Made by a program: the position numbers and the translations under genes | In this document: piece after piece, positions 53,734-63,241 of the stretch | Layout: each line of letters begins with the position of its first letter | Position numbering within the stretch: the first letter of the stretch is position 1 | Notes under the pieces: generated by a model | Told to the model about the DNA's origin: nothing | What the model saw: the letters and a program-made list of their open reading frames with translations, nothing else | The model's database searches: none | Assembly: GCA_002454165.1 (NCBI GenBank) | Contig: DKIG01000042.1 | Coordinates: 1 to 64,000 of the forward strand | Length of the DNA: 64,000 nt | Reading direction: 5' to 3' | Origin: Gammaproteobacteria bacterium UBA6724 | GTDB lineage: Bacteria; Pseudomonadota; Gammaproteobacteria; Pseudomonadales; Azotimanducaceae

Positions 53734-54780
53734 ATGGACAAAATCTGGCAACTCCTGATAGACCCCACCGTCTTCTGGGTCTTTGCAATCGTCTTCGCCA
53801 CTCTGATACTCAGCTATGTAGCGCGTAAACTTTTGCTGGTGCTGGAACAGAAGACTGCCCGGACCAAGACTCTCTGGGATGATGTGCTAGCGAAGTCTGC
53901 ACGCAAGCCGCTTGCCTGGTCTATCTGGGCCTTGGGTATCACCTGGGCGGCGGAAGTAATTGTTGCGGAAACCGATTCCGTACTGGCGCAGACGATTGTC
54001 CCGATTCGCTATGTTGTTTTTACCGGCTTGCTGGCGGTGTTTCTCAGCCGATTCATTTCCGAAGTGGAGAATAAGTTTATTATTGATGGTGCTGATGTCA
54101 CCACGACGACTGCCATTGGTAAACTGCTTCGGGTTTCGGTCATTATCACTGCGGCTCTGTCGGTGTTACAAACGCTCGGGTTCAGTGTTTCCGGTGTGCT
54201 TGCCTTTGGCGGTGTCGGCGGTATTGCCGTCGGCTTTGCTGCCCGGGATCTGTTGGCGAATTTCTTCGGCGGACTCATGATCAATCTGGACAGGCCCTTT
54301 GTGGTCGGCGACTGGGTCAGAAGCCCGGATCGGGAACTAGAGGGCACGGTGGAATCCATTGGCTGGCGGCTCACGATTATTCGCACTTTTGATCAGCGGC
54401 CCCTCTATGTTCCCAATTCAGTGTTCAACACCATCCTGCTGGAAAATCCTTCCCGCATGCACAACCGCCGAATCTACGAGACCATCGGTTTGCGCTACGA
54501 CGACGCCGACAAGCTGGAAGCCATAGTGGCAGATGTGCGCGACATGCTTGCCAGCCATTCAGATATTGATCACAGCAGGACCCTCATCGTGAACTTCAAT
54601 GCCTTTGCTGATTCTGCACTGGAGTTCTTTGTTTACAGCTTTACTAAAACGACAGTTTGGATTGAGTATCATCAGGTAAAAGAAAAAATCTTGCTCAACA
54701 TAGCCAAAATTATCGCCAGGCATAACGCCGAAATTGCGTACCCAACAATTAGCGTAAATCACGACCGGCCTGAATTATAA
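53734..54780 (+). CDS. Small-conductance mechanosensitive channel, MscS family
   Basis: 348-residue membrane protein from the ATG at 53734 (MDKIWQLL). Three to five helices are followed by the pore helix and beta domain typical of MscS: VLAFGGVGGIAVGFAARDLL, then NFFGGLMINLDRPFVVGDWV, then VPNSVFNTILLENPSRM. The N-terminal helical part is longer than in E. coli MscS, resembling YbdG/MscM-type paralogues. It overlaps the end of csiV by 6 bp, tail to tail. Confidence 0.9.
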   Translation: MDKIWQLLIDPTVFWVFAIVFATLILSYVARKLLLVLEQKTARTKTLWDDVLAKSARKPLAWSIWALGITWAAEVIVAETDSVLAQTIVPIRYVVFTGLLAVFLSRFISEVENKFIIDGADVTTTTAIGKLLRVSVIITAALSVLQTLGFSVSGVLAFGGVGGIAVGFAARDLLANFFGGLMINLDRPFVVGDWVRSPDRELEGTVESIGWRLTIIRTFDQRPLYVPNSVFNTILLENPSRMHNRRIYETIGLRYDDADKLEAIVADVRDMLASHSDIDHSRTLIVNFNAFADSALEFFVYSFTKTTVWIEYHQVKEKILLNIAKIIARHNAEIAYPTISVNHDRPEL

Positions 54781-55740
54781 AACGGGTAGAGTATAGTTCG
54801 TCACCCTGACAATCAGCCCGAAGAGGGGATGATCAAGATAATGTATCTCGCCCGTCCGCAGTCGACGTGCCCGGGTCATGTGATAAGTCTGTAGCGGTGC
54901 GTATAGACCGCGTCTTCTTTCTACTTCAATCAGTTCTTGCTCTGCCACCGTGCTGTTGCTATTCGGTTCATATTCCAAGGGCATGTGGTAGAGAGGCTGC
55001 CGTGTCCGTTTTTTATATCGGGTGTACCAGAGGTGCGGGAGGAGATGAATATATCTTGTCCGTTTGAAGCTGAGGGCTCCTTCAAATTCATAAGCATCGT
55101 CGAATCGCTGTCCCGCCTGCATCATGATAGACCTAGTTTGCTCCGTAATGGGCTGGACCCAGGACTGGTGCGACCGAATCTCATAATGGGAAGACTTGCG
55201 CAGACTGTTTGCAATATCTGCCAGGGAGGATGTCGTTAATCCCGGTTCAAAGGCGAGCCTGCCGAAAGCTTCTGTTGCCACCTTAGCCGGGAGATCATCA
55301 GGGTCAGAGATGCCGACCTCTTCTGGCGGCATGGATTCAGCCAACAAACCCTCTTCCTCGTCATCATGGCTACTAGTTTCAGCATCGGGAGGCATGTCTA
55401 TCAGGGCAGTATCAGGCGGCTCTGCTACCAGAGATTCCGCGCGCATCTGCGCAAGTTGCGAGAGTCGGAAGGGCAGGACCTCCTGCCCCTGGGCAATCGC
55501 AATCACATCATGCGGATAGGCTACTGTCTCTACTTCCCGCCAGTTCTCCGCATCCAGATCTCGCGTTTTCGGTGTAAAGAGGATGATGTCAATCTGATAC
55601 CAGTTTGCAGGTTCTTCTTCCGGGTTGCTTGGCACTGGCGAAGGGTCTTCAGAAACCGCTGCCATTGATAGGGTTACCGCTGACAAGAGGGGTAAGCAGT
55701 TCAACAGAAGGTGGCGTCCGTTTTTAATCACATCTTTCAC
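54775..55740 (-). CDS. csiV: CsiV-family protein
   Basis: 321 residues with a signal peptide (LLLNCLPLLSAVTLSMAA) and the CsiV start motif WYQIDIILFTPK. The C-terminal half holds the conserved HLWYTRYKKRT and LDHPLFGLIVRVT. In Vibrio CsiV is a periplasmic peptidoglycan-binding partner of the synthase PBP1A/LpoA. The middle Glu/Asp/Pro-rich stretch is low-complexity. It overlaps the mfd start region in the conserved csiV-mfd order. Confidence 0.82.
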   Translation of the reverse strand: MKDVIKNGRHLLLNCLPLLSAVTLSMAAVSEDPSPVPSNPEEEPANWYQIDIILFTPKTRDLDAENWREVETVAYPHDVIAIAQGQEVLPFRLSQLAQMRAESLVAEPPDTALIDMPPDAETSSHDDEEEGLLAESMPPEEVGISDPDDLPAKVATEAFGRLAFEPGLTTSSLADIANSLRKSSHYEIRSHQSWVQPITEQTRSIMMQAGQRFDDAYEFEGALSFKRTRYIHLLPHLWYTRYKKRTRQPLYHMPLEYEPNSNSTVAEQELIEVERRRGLYAPLQTYHMTRARRLRTGEIHYLDHPLFGLIVRVTNYTLPVL

Positions 55741-58700
55741 GGGCCACTCCCAAGTTGCTCCAAGACCCCTTCCAGCTTCTCGAACCTGGCTTCAACTTCT
55801 TCCATCATATCATTGAACACCAGCTGATTGGCGCTACCGAGTCTGTATCTATGAGGCTCAGATTGTATCAATCTAACAAGGGACGCCGGGTCAACACTGG
55901 TCTCCTGAGTGAATTCTATTTTGCCGCTTTTGTCTCCAACATCCACCTTCTTGATGCCGAGGGCTTCAGCCCTGAGTTTGAGTTTGATAATGCGAAACAA
56001 CATTTTGCAGGCTTCTGGCAAGGTTCCGAAGCGGTCAATCATTTCCACCTGGAGTTCCTGCAACTGCTCCTCATGCTCTGCGTTTGATATACGTTTGTAG
56101 AGTACCAGGCGAGTGTGAACATCTGGCAGATAAGATGCGGGTATCAGGGCGGGCAGATGCATGTTGATTTCCGTGCCCTCTTTGAGAGGCCGGTCCAGGT
56201 TCGGGATCTTCCCGCTCCTGATGGCTTGCACGGCTCTGTTCAGCATCTCCATATAAAGGGAGTAGCCGATAGTCTGTATGTTACCCGTTTGCGCATCTCC
56301 AAGCAGTTCACCGGCACCCCGGATCTCAAGGTCATGGGTCGCCAGGATGAAACCTGAGCCAAGCTCCTCGGCATCGGAAATTGCATCAAGCCGCTTCTTG
56401 GCATCGGCACTGAGCGCTTGCCTGGGCGGGGTGAGCAACCAGGCATAGGCTTGATGATGCGATCTGCCCACTCTGCCGCGGAGCTGGTGCAACTGGGCAA
56501 GACCGAAGTTGTCTGCCCGGTCCATGATAATGGTGTTCGCATTCGGTATGTCAATGCCGGATTCAATAATCGTTGAGCAAACAAGCAGATTGGCGCGCTT
56601 GTGGTAAAAATCCGACATTACCTGCTCCAGTTCCCGCTCCCGCATCTGACCGTGACCTATGACAATGCTGGCCTGGGGCACCAGTGCCTGGAGCCTGTCT
56701 GCGGTTTCCTCAATGGTGCGGACATCATTGTGCAGGTAATACACCTGCCCGCCGCGCATAAGTTCTCGCTGGATGGCTTCCTTGATTAACGCCTTATCAT
56801 GTTGCCGGACGAAGGTTTTGATAGAGAGGCGTCTATTAGGCGGGGTTGCGATGATGCTGATGTCCCGCATGCCCGAGATCGCCATATTCAGGGTCCGGGG
56901 TATAGGGGTTGCCGTCAAGGTCAGGATGTCGACTTCCGCCCGGAGCGACTTTAGTTTTTCTTTTTGCCTAACGCCAAACTTGTGTTCCTCATCAATAATC
57001 AGCAAGCCAAGATTTTTGAATACCAGCCGGTCCTGAATCAGAGCATGGGTGCCGATAAGGATGTCAATTTGTCCAGATGCCATCTTTTCAATCACGACCT
57101 TCTGTTGTTTCTTGGTTTTGAACCGGGAGAAGGAATCAATGTTGACGGGCCAATCAGCGAAGCGATCTTTGAAGGTCTCCGTATGTTGTAGTGCGAGTAA
57201 TGTGGTCGGGGCTATGAGGGCGACCTGTTTGCCAGATTGGACGGCGATGAAGGTGGCACGCATGGCAACCTCGGTCTTACCGAATCCGACATCGCCACAG
57301 ATGAGGCGATCCATTGCCTTTTCCTGCACTAGGTCCGCTATGACGCTGTCAATGGCAGTGCTTTGGTCTGGCGTTTCCTCAAAAGGGAAACCCCGCACAA
57401 ACTTGTCATAGGCCTCATCTGGCACGGGATAACTGAAGCCAGTCTTGGCTTCCCGCCGGGCATAGATATCCAGCAGCATTGCCGCCACATCCTGTATCTG
57501 CTCGGCGGCTCTTCGTTTTGCTTTTTGCCAGACCTCTCCACCGAGGCGGTCCAGCGGAGCAAGCTTTGCCTCCGCACCAGCATAGCGAGAGATGAGATGC
57601 AGGGAAGACACAGGAACATAGAGTCGCGCCGCGCCTTGGTAAAGCAACACCAGGAATTCACTTTCCTGACCATCAAGGTTCAGTGTTTGTAGACCTTGAT
57701 AGCGGCCGACGCCGTGGTCAATATGGGTTACGGCCGAGCCGATGCCGAGCTCGGTCATACGTTTGATGGTAAGTTCGGTGATATTTTCCCGTTGTCGCTC
57801 TCGGCGCCGCTTCTGCAAGACCCGGTCACCGAACAACTGCTGTTCGGTAATCATTGCCAAAGATTGGTTGTCGCCAGTGGTTATCAGCAGGCCCCGCTCA
57901 AGGGACGCGACCGCCAGACCGAGTGGGCAGTTGTCGGTGATGAAATCCTGCCAGCTATCCAGGATTTTTGTGACCAGTCCATGCCGACGAAACAGCGCAT
58001 CAATGATTTCCCGCCGCCCATTGGATTCCGCAAGGACGAGTAGCCTGGCGGAGGAGCCTTCAGCCTGCTTGTCACTAGAGCCTTCAGCCTGCTTGTCACT
58101 AGAGCCTTCAGCCTGTTTGTCACTAGAGCCTTCAGCCTGTTTGTCACTAGAGCCTTCAGCCCGCTTGTCACTAGAGCCGCCAATAAAATCTGCCAGTGCC
58201 GCCAGGGGTGTTTGGCTTCGCTCCTTGATGCTGAGCTCGGGCAGAGGCAGATTCCTGTTGGCAGGGCTCTGGTGCCAGTCTGTCTGCGGATAATTTTTGA
58301 GATTGGCAAAGACCTCCTCTGGTGGGAGCAGAAGCTCCCCGGGTGGCAGGATGGGCTTTTGCAGGTTGTGCCTCAGACTTTCATAACGATTATTTGCCTC
58401 CTGCCAGCACTGGGTCGGTTCAATTTCATCGCAGAAGAGAAGGGTGTCGTCGGGCAGATAGTCAAACAGGGTTTCCAGCTCATCAAAAAACAGCGGCAGG
58501 TAGTATTCAACCCCTGCCGGTGAAAGGCCCTCAGCAACATCGCGATAAATAGGGCATTCCTCAACATTAGAGGAAAATCTGGAAAACCACTGGTCCTGGA
58601 AATGTCTGATGCTGTCGCGGGTGAGAGGGAATTCTCTTGCCGGAAGCAGGCGAATGCGCTCAACCTGAGCGATGGATTTTTGGGTTTCCGGGTCGAAAGT

Positions 58701-59243
58701 CCGCAGTGAGTCAATCTTGTCATCAAGCAGATCGACTCTATAGGGGAGCTCAGAGCCCATGGGGAAGATATCCATAATAGAACCACGCACCGCATATTCA
58801 CCATGCTCAAGCACCGTATCAACGGCATGGTAGGCTGTGTCCTGCAACCTTTGGCGCATCCGGGTGATATTGAATTCCTGCCCTCGGTCAAGTATCAGGC
58901 TGGTGCCCAGGATGAAGTGCCGCGGTGCTATCCGTTGCATTAGGGTGTTCATTGGCAGAATCAGGATGCCGGTTTCCAGAAGAGCCAGGCTGTTCAGCAC
59001 CGAGAGACGGTCGGAAATAATATCCCGATGAGGCGAAAAGCTGTCGTAAATCAGAATTTCCCAATCAGGCAATCGGAGAATGGGCTGTTTGTCGCCCAAG
59101 AAAAACGCCAGCTCCTGCTGCACCCGTTCGGCATTCAGGGTATCTGCTGTGATGATGAGGGCAAGCCTTTGCAGCTTTTGCATCGCCTCTGCAATGGCGA
59201 GAGAAGCACCGGCACCCGGGAGGCTGAATGCATTATGAAACAT
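55737..59243 (-). CDS. mfd: Transcription-repair coupling factor Mfd, with repeat insert
   Basis: Removes stalled RNA polymerase and recruits UvrA. It has 1168 residues (E. coli 1148). The UvrB-like N-terminal region, the RNA-polymerase-interacting domain (TELGIGSAVTHIDHGVGRYQ), the translocase motifs (ICGDVGFGKTEVAMR; IIDEEHKFGVRQ) and the TRCF C-terminal domain are present. At about residues 357-397, between the UvrB-homology part and the next domain, five SSDK(R/Q)AEG units are inserted from a 24-bp repeat. It is divergent from gap. Confidence 0.96.
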   Translation of the reverse strand: MFHNAFSLPGAGASLAIAEAMQKLQRLALIITADTLNAERVQQELAFFLGDKQPILRLPDWEILIYDSFSPHRDIISDRLSVLNSLALLETGILILPMNTLMQRIAPRHFILGTSLILDRGQEFNITRMRQRLQDTAYHAVDTVLEHGEYAVRGSIMDIFPMGSELPYRVDLLDDKIDSLRTFDPETQKSIAQVERIRLLPAREFPLTRDSIRHFQDQWFSRFSSNVEECPIYRDVAEGLSPAGVEYYLPLFFDELETLFDYLPDDTLLFCDEIEPTQCWQEANNRYESLRHNLQKPILPPGELLLPPEEVFANLKNYPQTDWHQSPANRNLPLPELSIKERSQTPLAALADFIGGSSDKRAEGSSDKQAEGSSDKQAEGSSDKQAEGSSDKQAEGSSARLLVLAESNGRREIIDALFRRHGLVTKILDSWQDFITDNCPLGLAVASLERGLLITTGDNQSLAMITEQQLFGDRVLQKRRRERQRENITELTIKRMTELGIGSAVTHIDHGVGRYQGLQTLNLDGQESEFLVLLYQGAARLYVPVSSLHLISRYAGAEAKLAPLDRLGGEVWQKAKRRAAEQIQDVAAMLLDIYARREAKTGFSYPVPDEAYDKFVRGFPFEETPDQSTAIDSVIADLVQEKAMDRLICGDVGFGKTEVAMRATFIAVQSGKQVALIAPTTLLALQHTETFKDRFADWPVNIDSFSRFKTKKQQKVVIEKMASGQIDILIGTHALIQDRLVFKNLGLLIIDEEHKFGVRQKEKLKSLRAEVDILTLTATPIPRTLNMAISGMRDISIIATPPNRRLSIKTFVRQHDKALIKEAIQRELMRGGQVYYLHNDVRTIEETADRLQALVPQASIVIGHGQMRERELEQVMSDFYHKRANLLVCSTIIESGIDIPNANTIIMDRADNFGLAQLHQLRGRVGRSHHQAYAWLLTPPRQALSADAKKRLDAISDAEELGSGFILATHDLEIRGAGELLGDAQTGNIQTIGYSLYMEMLNRAVQAIRSGKIPNLDRPLKEGTEINMHLPALIPASYLPDVHTRLVLYKRISNAEHEEQLQELQVEMIDRFGTLPEACKMLFRIIKLKLRAEALGIKKVDVGDKSGKIEFTQETSVDPASLVRLIQSEPHRYRLGSANQLVFNDMMEEVEARFEKLEGVLEQLGSGP
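58054..58173. repeat. 24-bp tandem repeat inside mfd (family A)
   Basis: Five units of GAGCCTTCAGCCTGCTTGTC+ACTA (plus strand), with few changes, at 58054, 58078, 58102, 58126 and 58150. The first half is shared with the DUF58 array although the gene is read from the other strand. Each unit adds eight residues in frame. Confidence 0.96.
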
Positions 59244-59445
59244 TCATCGCCATCCTTTTGTCCTGTATTCTGTGGCGGCATGATAGAGTGGTGCAGAATA
59301 TGGCGTTTCTGCCAGGTTCATTCATCATCCTGTGTCCCAGCCCTGCCATTGATGTACAATTTCCCATCGGATCATCATTCCCGGATTCATTATTCATGAT
59401 TTTCAGAATGATTCACAATTCGTTAATCACAAGAGGAAGCAACCC

Positions 59446-60930
59446 GTGACAAGACCAGGACTCAAGGATGTTTTTGCTGACTTTAAGGAACGCGAAGCTC
59501 TGGCAGAGGCAATGATTCCACTGATCGGCGGCTTGTATCGTCGCAATGTCGTCATCTACATCCATGGTGTGCCGCTTTATAACCAGTCTGTGATTGACTT
59601 GATGAAGGCGCATCGCTTTGTGCGTCAGATAGAACATAACGAAATGTCTGAATTTGAAACCCACCCGATTCTGGAAATACTGAGCCATCTTGAGCTGTCG
59701 CCTGCACACATAGATATAGGTCGATTGACCTCCAACTACATGGGCGATAGTGAAGGTCTTGCCATGCAAGACTATGTTGAACACTACTGCCGGGAGCTGC
59801 TCGGTAACAAGGATGATGTGAGACACAGCCCCACTGATGTTGTGATTTACGGCTTTGGCAGGATAGGCCGGCTGGTGATGCGGCTCCTGGTAGAGAAGAT
59901 CGGCGGGGGCCAGAATCTTGTGCCTCGTGCCGTTGTACTGAGACCGCCCAAGGATCCAGCGGCAGATCTGAACAAGCGGGCGAGCCTGCTGCGTCGGGAT
60001 TCGATCCACGGGACTTTTAAGGGGACTATTCGGGTTGATGAGGAAAATCATGTCCTAATATGTAACGGCAATGTGATTCGGTTTATCTATGCGACGGATC
60101 CTGCGGCCATTGATTACAACAAGTATGGCATTGACGAGGCACTGGTGATTGACAGCACCGGTGCCTGGCGTGACCGGGACGGGTTGGAGCAGCATCTCAA
60201 GTCAAAGGGTGTCAAGAAGGTTCTCCTCACGGCTTCCGGGAAGGATGGTGTGAAAAACATTGTCTCAGGCGTCAATTCTGACCTGATCAGCCCTGAGGAT
60301 ACAACGATTGCAGCAGCATCATGCACTACCAACGCCATAGTGCCGATATTGAAGTCCATGCACAGTCGCTTTGGTATTGTCCACGGGCATATGGAAACCG
60401 TGCATGCCTACACGGATGACCAGAACCTGCATGACAATACACACTCAAAAGAACGGCGTGGCAGGAGTGCGCCACTTAATATGGTACTCACTGAATCCAA
60501 TGCAACCAGTGCTGTCGGCAGGCTGCTCCCGGAGCTGGCAGGCAGGCTGACGGGTAATGCCATTCGGGTGCCGGTACCGAATGTATCCATGGCGATCCTG
60601 AACCTCACACTTGAAGGGGAAACTACCATTAGAGAAGTGAATGAATACCTCCGGGATGTGTCACTACACAGTGCTATGAACCGGCAGGTTGATTACACCG
60701 TTTCCAGTGAGGTGGTATCGACTGACTTTATTGGCAATCGTCATGCCGGGATAGTTGATTCCCATGCCACCATCGTCCAGGGTGCCCAGGCAATTCTCTA
60801 TGTCTGGTATGACAATGAATTTGGTTATTCTTGCCAGGTAATCCGTGTGGGGCAGAAGATGGCAGGCATCAAGTACCCCAATGTACCGCAACAACCGGTC
60901 ACCGATTCGCATCTGCTCGCGGACGCATGA
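59446..60930 (+). CDS. gap: Glyceraldehyde-3-phosphate dehydrogenase, long form
   Basis: 494 residues, about 160 more than ordinary GAPDH. The extra N-terminal segment (about residues 1-125) is helical. The NAD-binding domain starts VVIYGFGRIGRLVMRLL, and the catalytic Cys is in AAASCTTNAIVPIL near residue 295. The GTG start at 59446 is preceded by GAGGAAG. The same long GAPDH next to mfd is known from Pseudomonas. Whether it works in glycolysis or gluconeogenesis cannot be told. Confidence 0.92.
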   Translation: MTRPGLKDVFADFKEREALAEAMIPLIGGLYRRNVVIYIHGVPLYNQSVIDLMKAHRFVRQIEHNEMSEFETHPILEILSHLELSPAHIDIGRLTSNYMGDSEGLAMQDYVEHYCRELLGNKDDVRHSPTDVVIYGFGRIGRLVMRLLVEKIGGGQNLVPRAVVLRPPKDPAADLNKRASLLRRDSIHGTFKGTIRVDEENHVLICNGNVIRFIYATDPAAIDYNKYGIDEALVIDSTGAWRDRDGLEQHLKSKGVKKVLLTASGKDGVKNIVSGVNSDLISPEDTTIAAASCTTNAIVPILKSMHSRFGIVHGHMETVHAYTDDQNLHDNTHSKERRGRSAPLNMVLTESNATSAVGRLLPELAGRLTGNAIRVPVPNVSMAILNLTLEGETTIREVNEYLRDVSLHSAMNRQVDYTVSSEVVSTDFIGNRHAGIVDSHATIVQGAQAILYVWYDNEFGYSCQVIRVGQKMAGIKYPNVPQQPVTDSHLLADA

Positions 60931-61723
60931 TAGAGCGCACTAGTTCGGATTGATTGTCGCCAACCCTTTCTTCATTGATTCCGTAGCCTGCCTCAGGGGG
61001 AATACAGAGGTAGATGCCGTCTTGTCGCTCTTCCGTCCAGGGAAGAACTCTTGTGATATGACGGCGCGCCGCCATCGCTAGAGCTTCGGCGACGGATTGG
61101 CTGGTCCCCAACATTTCAATATTGAGTCGGGTCGGGAAGATGAGGGTATAGGTACCGTCCTTGGCGCCACTGAGTGCCTGCTGAGGGGAAATCCAGACAG
61201 AGTCCACAGATTCGTAGCCATCATGTGTTGCCAGATGGTCAGTCGGTGGTGCCGCCAGATAAAAGTGGGTATCAAAACGTTTGGGCATCATGGCGGGTGT
61301 GACCCAGTGGGCGAAATGTTGCAATCGGTCACAGGCAAGTAGCAACTGCTCCTGTTCAAGGAAATCTTTCAGTCTCAACCTGCCCTTGTTAAGTGGCTCT
61401 CGAAACCTGTCCAACCTAGCCAGTCGCTTGCCTGAGATGAGCGCGGACTCTCCCCTGGGGTATGCCAACAGGATACCGCATTCCTCAAAGGCTTCACGGA
61501 TAGCGCCTACCATCAGCGAGAGGTCTTCATCCTGAATCTCGCCATCGTAATGACAGTAATCTCTGACTTGTGTATCGGCTTCATCAATCTTGCCACCGGG
61601 GAATACCAGTGCTCCGGATGCGAAGTCAATCTGGTGATGCCGTACCACCATCAGGGTTTCCAGCCCTCCCGGGCCGTCACGTAGCATCAGGATGGTGGCC
61701 GCTGGTAGGGGGGTGGCGGTCAC
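60899..61723 (-). CDS. Nudix hydrolase with split Nudix box (NUDT19-like)
   Basis: 274-residue protein. The start of the Nudix box (FPGGKIDEAD) is separated by an insertion of about 25 residues from the second half, GAIREAFEECGILLA; this arrangement is known for the NUDT19-type group, some of which hydrolyse CoA derivatives. Substrate is not assignable. It overlaps yaaA by 4 bp and converges on gap with a 32-bp overlap. Confidence 0.85.
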   Translation of the reverse strand: MTATPLPAATILMLRDGPGGLETLMVVRHHQIDFASGALVFPGGKIDEADTQVRDYCHYDGEIQDEDLSLMVGAIREAFEECGILLAYPRGESALISGKRLARLDRFREPLNKGRLRLKDFLEQEQLLLACDRLQHFAHWVTPAMMPKRFDTHFYLAAPPTDHLATHDGYESVDSVWISPQQALSGAKDGTYTLIFPTRLNIEMLGTSQSVAEALAMAARRHITRVLPWTEERQDGIYLCIPPEAGYGINEERVGDNQSELVRSIMRPRADANR

Positions 61724-62478
61724 CTGGTGAATACCCAGATGTCATCTGAGGAACGGCTGTCATTGTATTGATAGCCGTCAACATTGAATGTCTTGATGTC
61801 TTCGGGTTTGGTGATACGGTTTTTGACGATGAAGCTGGTCATAGAGCCCCGGGCTTTTTTGGCGAAAAAGCTGATCACCTTGTAGGTGCCATGGTAGCAG
61901 TCTTTGAATACTGGAGTGATGACCTGCCCCGGTAGTAGGGTGGGTTTTACCACCTTAAAATATTCGTTGGATGCCAGGTTGATCAGGATTTTATTGCGAT
62001 GGGTGTGCAAATCATCCGCCAGGTCCCGGGTGATTCTGTTGCCCCAGTAGTCATATAACGTGTTGCCCTTTGAGGTTTTTAGCTTGGTTCCCATCTCCAG
62101 ACGATATGCCTGGATCAGGTCCAGGGGTTTAAGCAGGCCATACAGGCCGGAAAGAATACGCAGATGTTTCTGTGCAAAGGTGAAGTCCCGCTCCTTGTAT
62201 GTTTCCGCCTCTAGGCCCATATAGACATCGCCCTTAAAAGCAAGAATGGATTGTTTTGTGTGCCTGGATTGTGCCTTCCAGTTGTGAAATCGTTCCGCAT
62301 TCAGATCCGCGAGCCTGGTGCTAATTCGCATCAGCCTGGCTATATCTTTCGGCGTCTTGTCCTGCATCACCTTGACGAGATGCCGAGATTCTTTACGGAA
62401 TTTTGGAATTGAGCTTTTTGAGGTTTGGGAGGAGGTATCAAAATCCAGAGTCTTTGCAGGAGAAATAACTATCAGCAT
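61720..62478 (-). CDS. yaaA: Peroxide stress protein YaaA
   Basis: 252-residue DUF328 protein beginning MLIVISPAKTLDFDT, with the conserved WKAQSRHTKQSILAFKGDVY and HGTYKVISFFAKKARGSM. In E. coli YaaA lowers free iron during peroxide stress. The size is normal (258 in E. coli). No OxyR site is evident in the 133 bp upstream. Confidence 0.93.
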   Translation of the reverse strand: MLIVISPAKTLDFDTSSQTSKSSIPKFRKESRHLVKVMQDKTPKDIARLMRISTRLADLNAERFHNWKAQSRHTKQSILAFKGDVYMGLEAETYKERDFTFAQKHLRILSGLYGLLKPLDLIQAYRLEMGTKLKTSKGNTLYDYWGNRITRDLADDLHTHRNKILINLASNEYFKVVKPTLLPGQVITPVFKDCYHGTYKVISFFAKKARGSMTSFIVKNRITKPEDIKTFNVDGYQYNDSRSSDDIWVFTR

Positions 62479-62611
62479 GAGTGGTCAATCGGCAAGAAAA
62501 GTGACAAGAATACAAGATTTATTGTGCGGGTGGAATGAACAGTCCCATTTAATATGAAATTAGTCGCCGTCGTCATGCCCATTCCCATCACCGCCAGACC
62601 GCCATCATTCC

Positions 62612-63241
62612 TCAAGGAATGAGTATCTGCTCCACCCAGGTCTCGTCATTATTGAGAGGCTTCTCTAAGGTATAAATGCGGCGGTCCTGTATTCGGTCCC
62701 GCATGCCGAGGTCCAGATATTCGATTCGGTCTGCTTGAAGTGCCAGACCCGTCAGGCTTGAAGGCATGGTCAGACTGTCCTCTGGCAACTCCTTTTTCAG
62801 TGAGTCAATGCATTGAATCAGGGTATCTCGCCGGTCAATGACAGAACTCTGGGCACCCAGGTGATCGTACACCTGATCAAAATATTTGCTGTCGACGGGT
62901 CGCCGTTGCCAGTTGACTTCAACGACCTTCCTGTCCAATTCCTCTAGCCTGCCGCTGACCCGATACTGCCTCTGGAGGCTACTGTACCAGAGTAGCAGTT
63001 GTGCCTGCGGATACTGCTCGGCGAGATGCCACTTGGGGCTGGTCTTGTTGATGAAAAGATTAAAATTTCTATTTTCTATATCCCGTAGTACCAGGGTCCG
63101 CACACTGGGACCCTCGTCGCCCGACAGTGCTAGAAAGCAAATATCGGCATTGGTATCCCCTTGGTTTCTGGCAGTTTGACGATCCTTGATGATCTGAGCG
63201 ACGGGGTTCATGGGCGGGTGCGACACCATCAATTGAACCAT
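62612..63241 (-). CDS. pdxH: Pyridoxine/pyridoxamine 5'-phosphate oxidase family protein
   Basis: FMN-binding split-barrel protein, 209 residues. The FMN-binding segments SVRTLVLRDIENRNFNLFIN and QLLLWYSSLQRQYRVSGRLE resemble PdxH. The C-terminal sequence differs from classical PdxH (no R-x-H-x-R ending is seen), so this may be one of the PdxH-like oxidases. An alternative start is the ATG at 63211 (MNPVAQI). It abuts the upstream gene, whose stop overlaps its start. Confidence 0.8.
   Translation of the reverse strand: MVQLMVSHPPMNPVAQIIKDRQTARNQGDTNADICFLALSGDEGPSVRTLVLRDIENRNFNLFINKTSPKWHLAEQYPQAQLLLWYSSLQRQYRVSGRLEELDRKVVEVNWQRRPVDSKYFDQVYDHLGAQSSVIDRRDTLIQCIDSLKKELPEDSLTMPSSLTGLALQADRIEYLDLGMRDRIQDRRIYTLEKPLNNDETWVEQILIP

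Noticed and set aside
58054..58173. Tandem arrays considered as CRISPR
   Set aside because: Units are directly adjacent with no unique spacers, and no cas genes are present.
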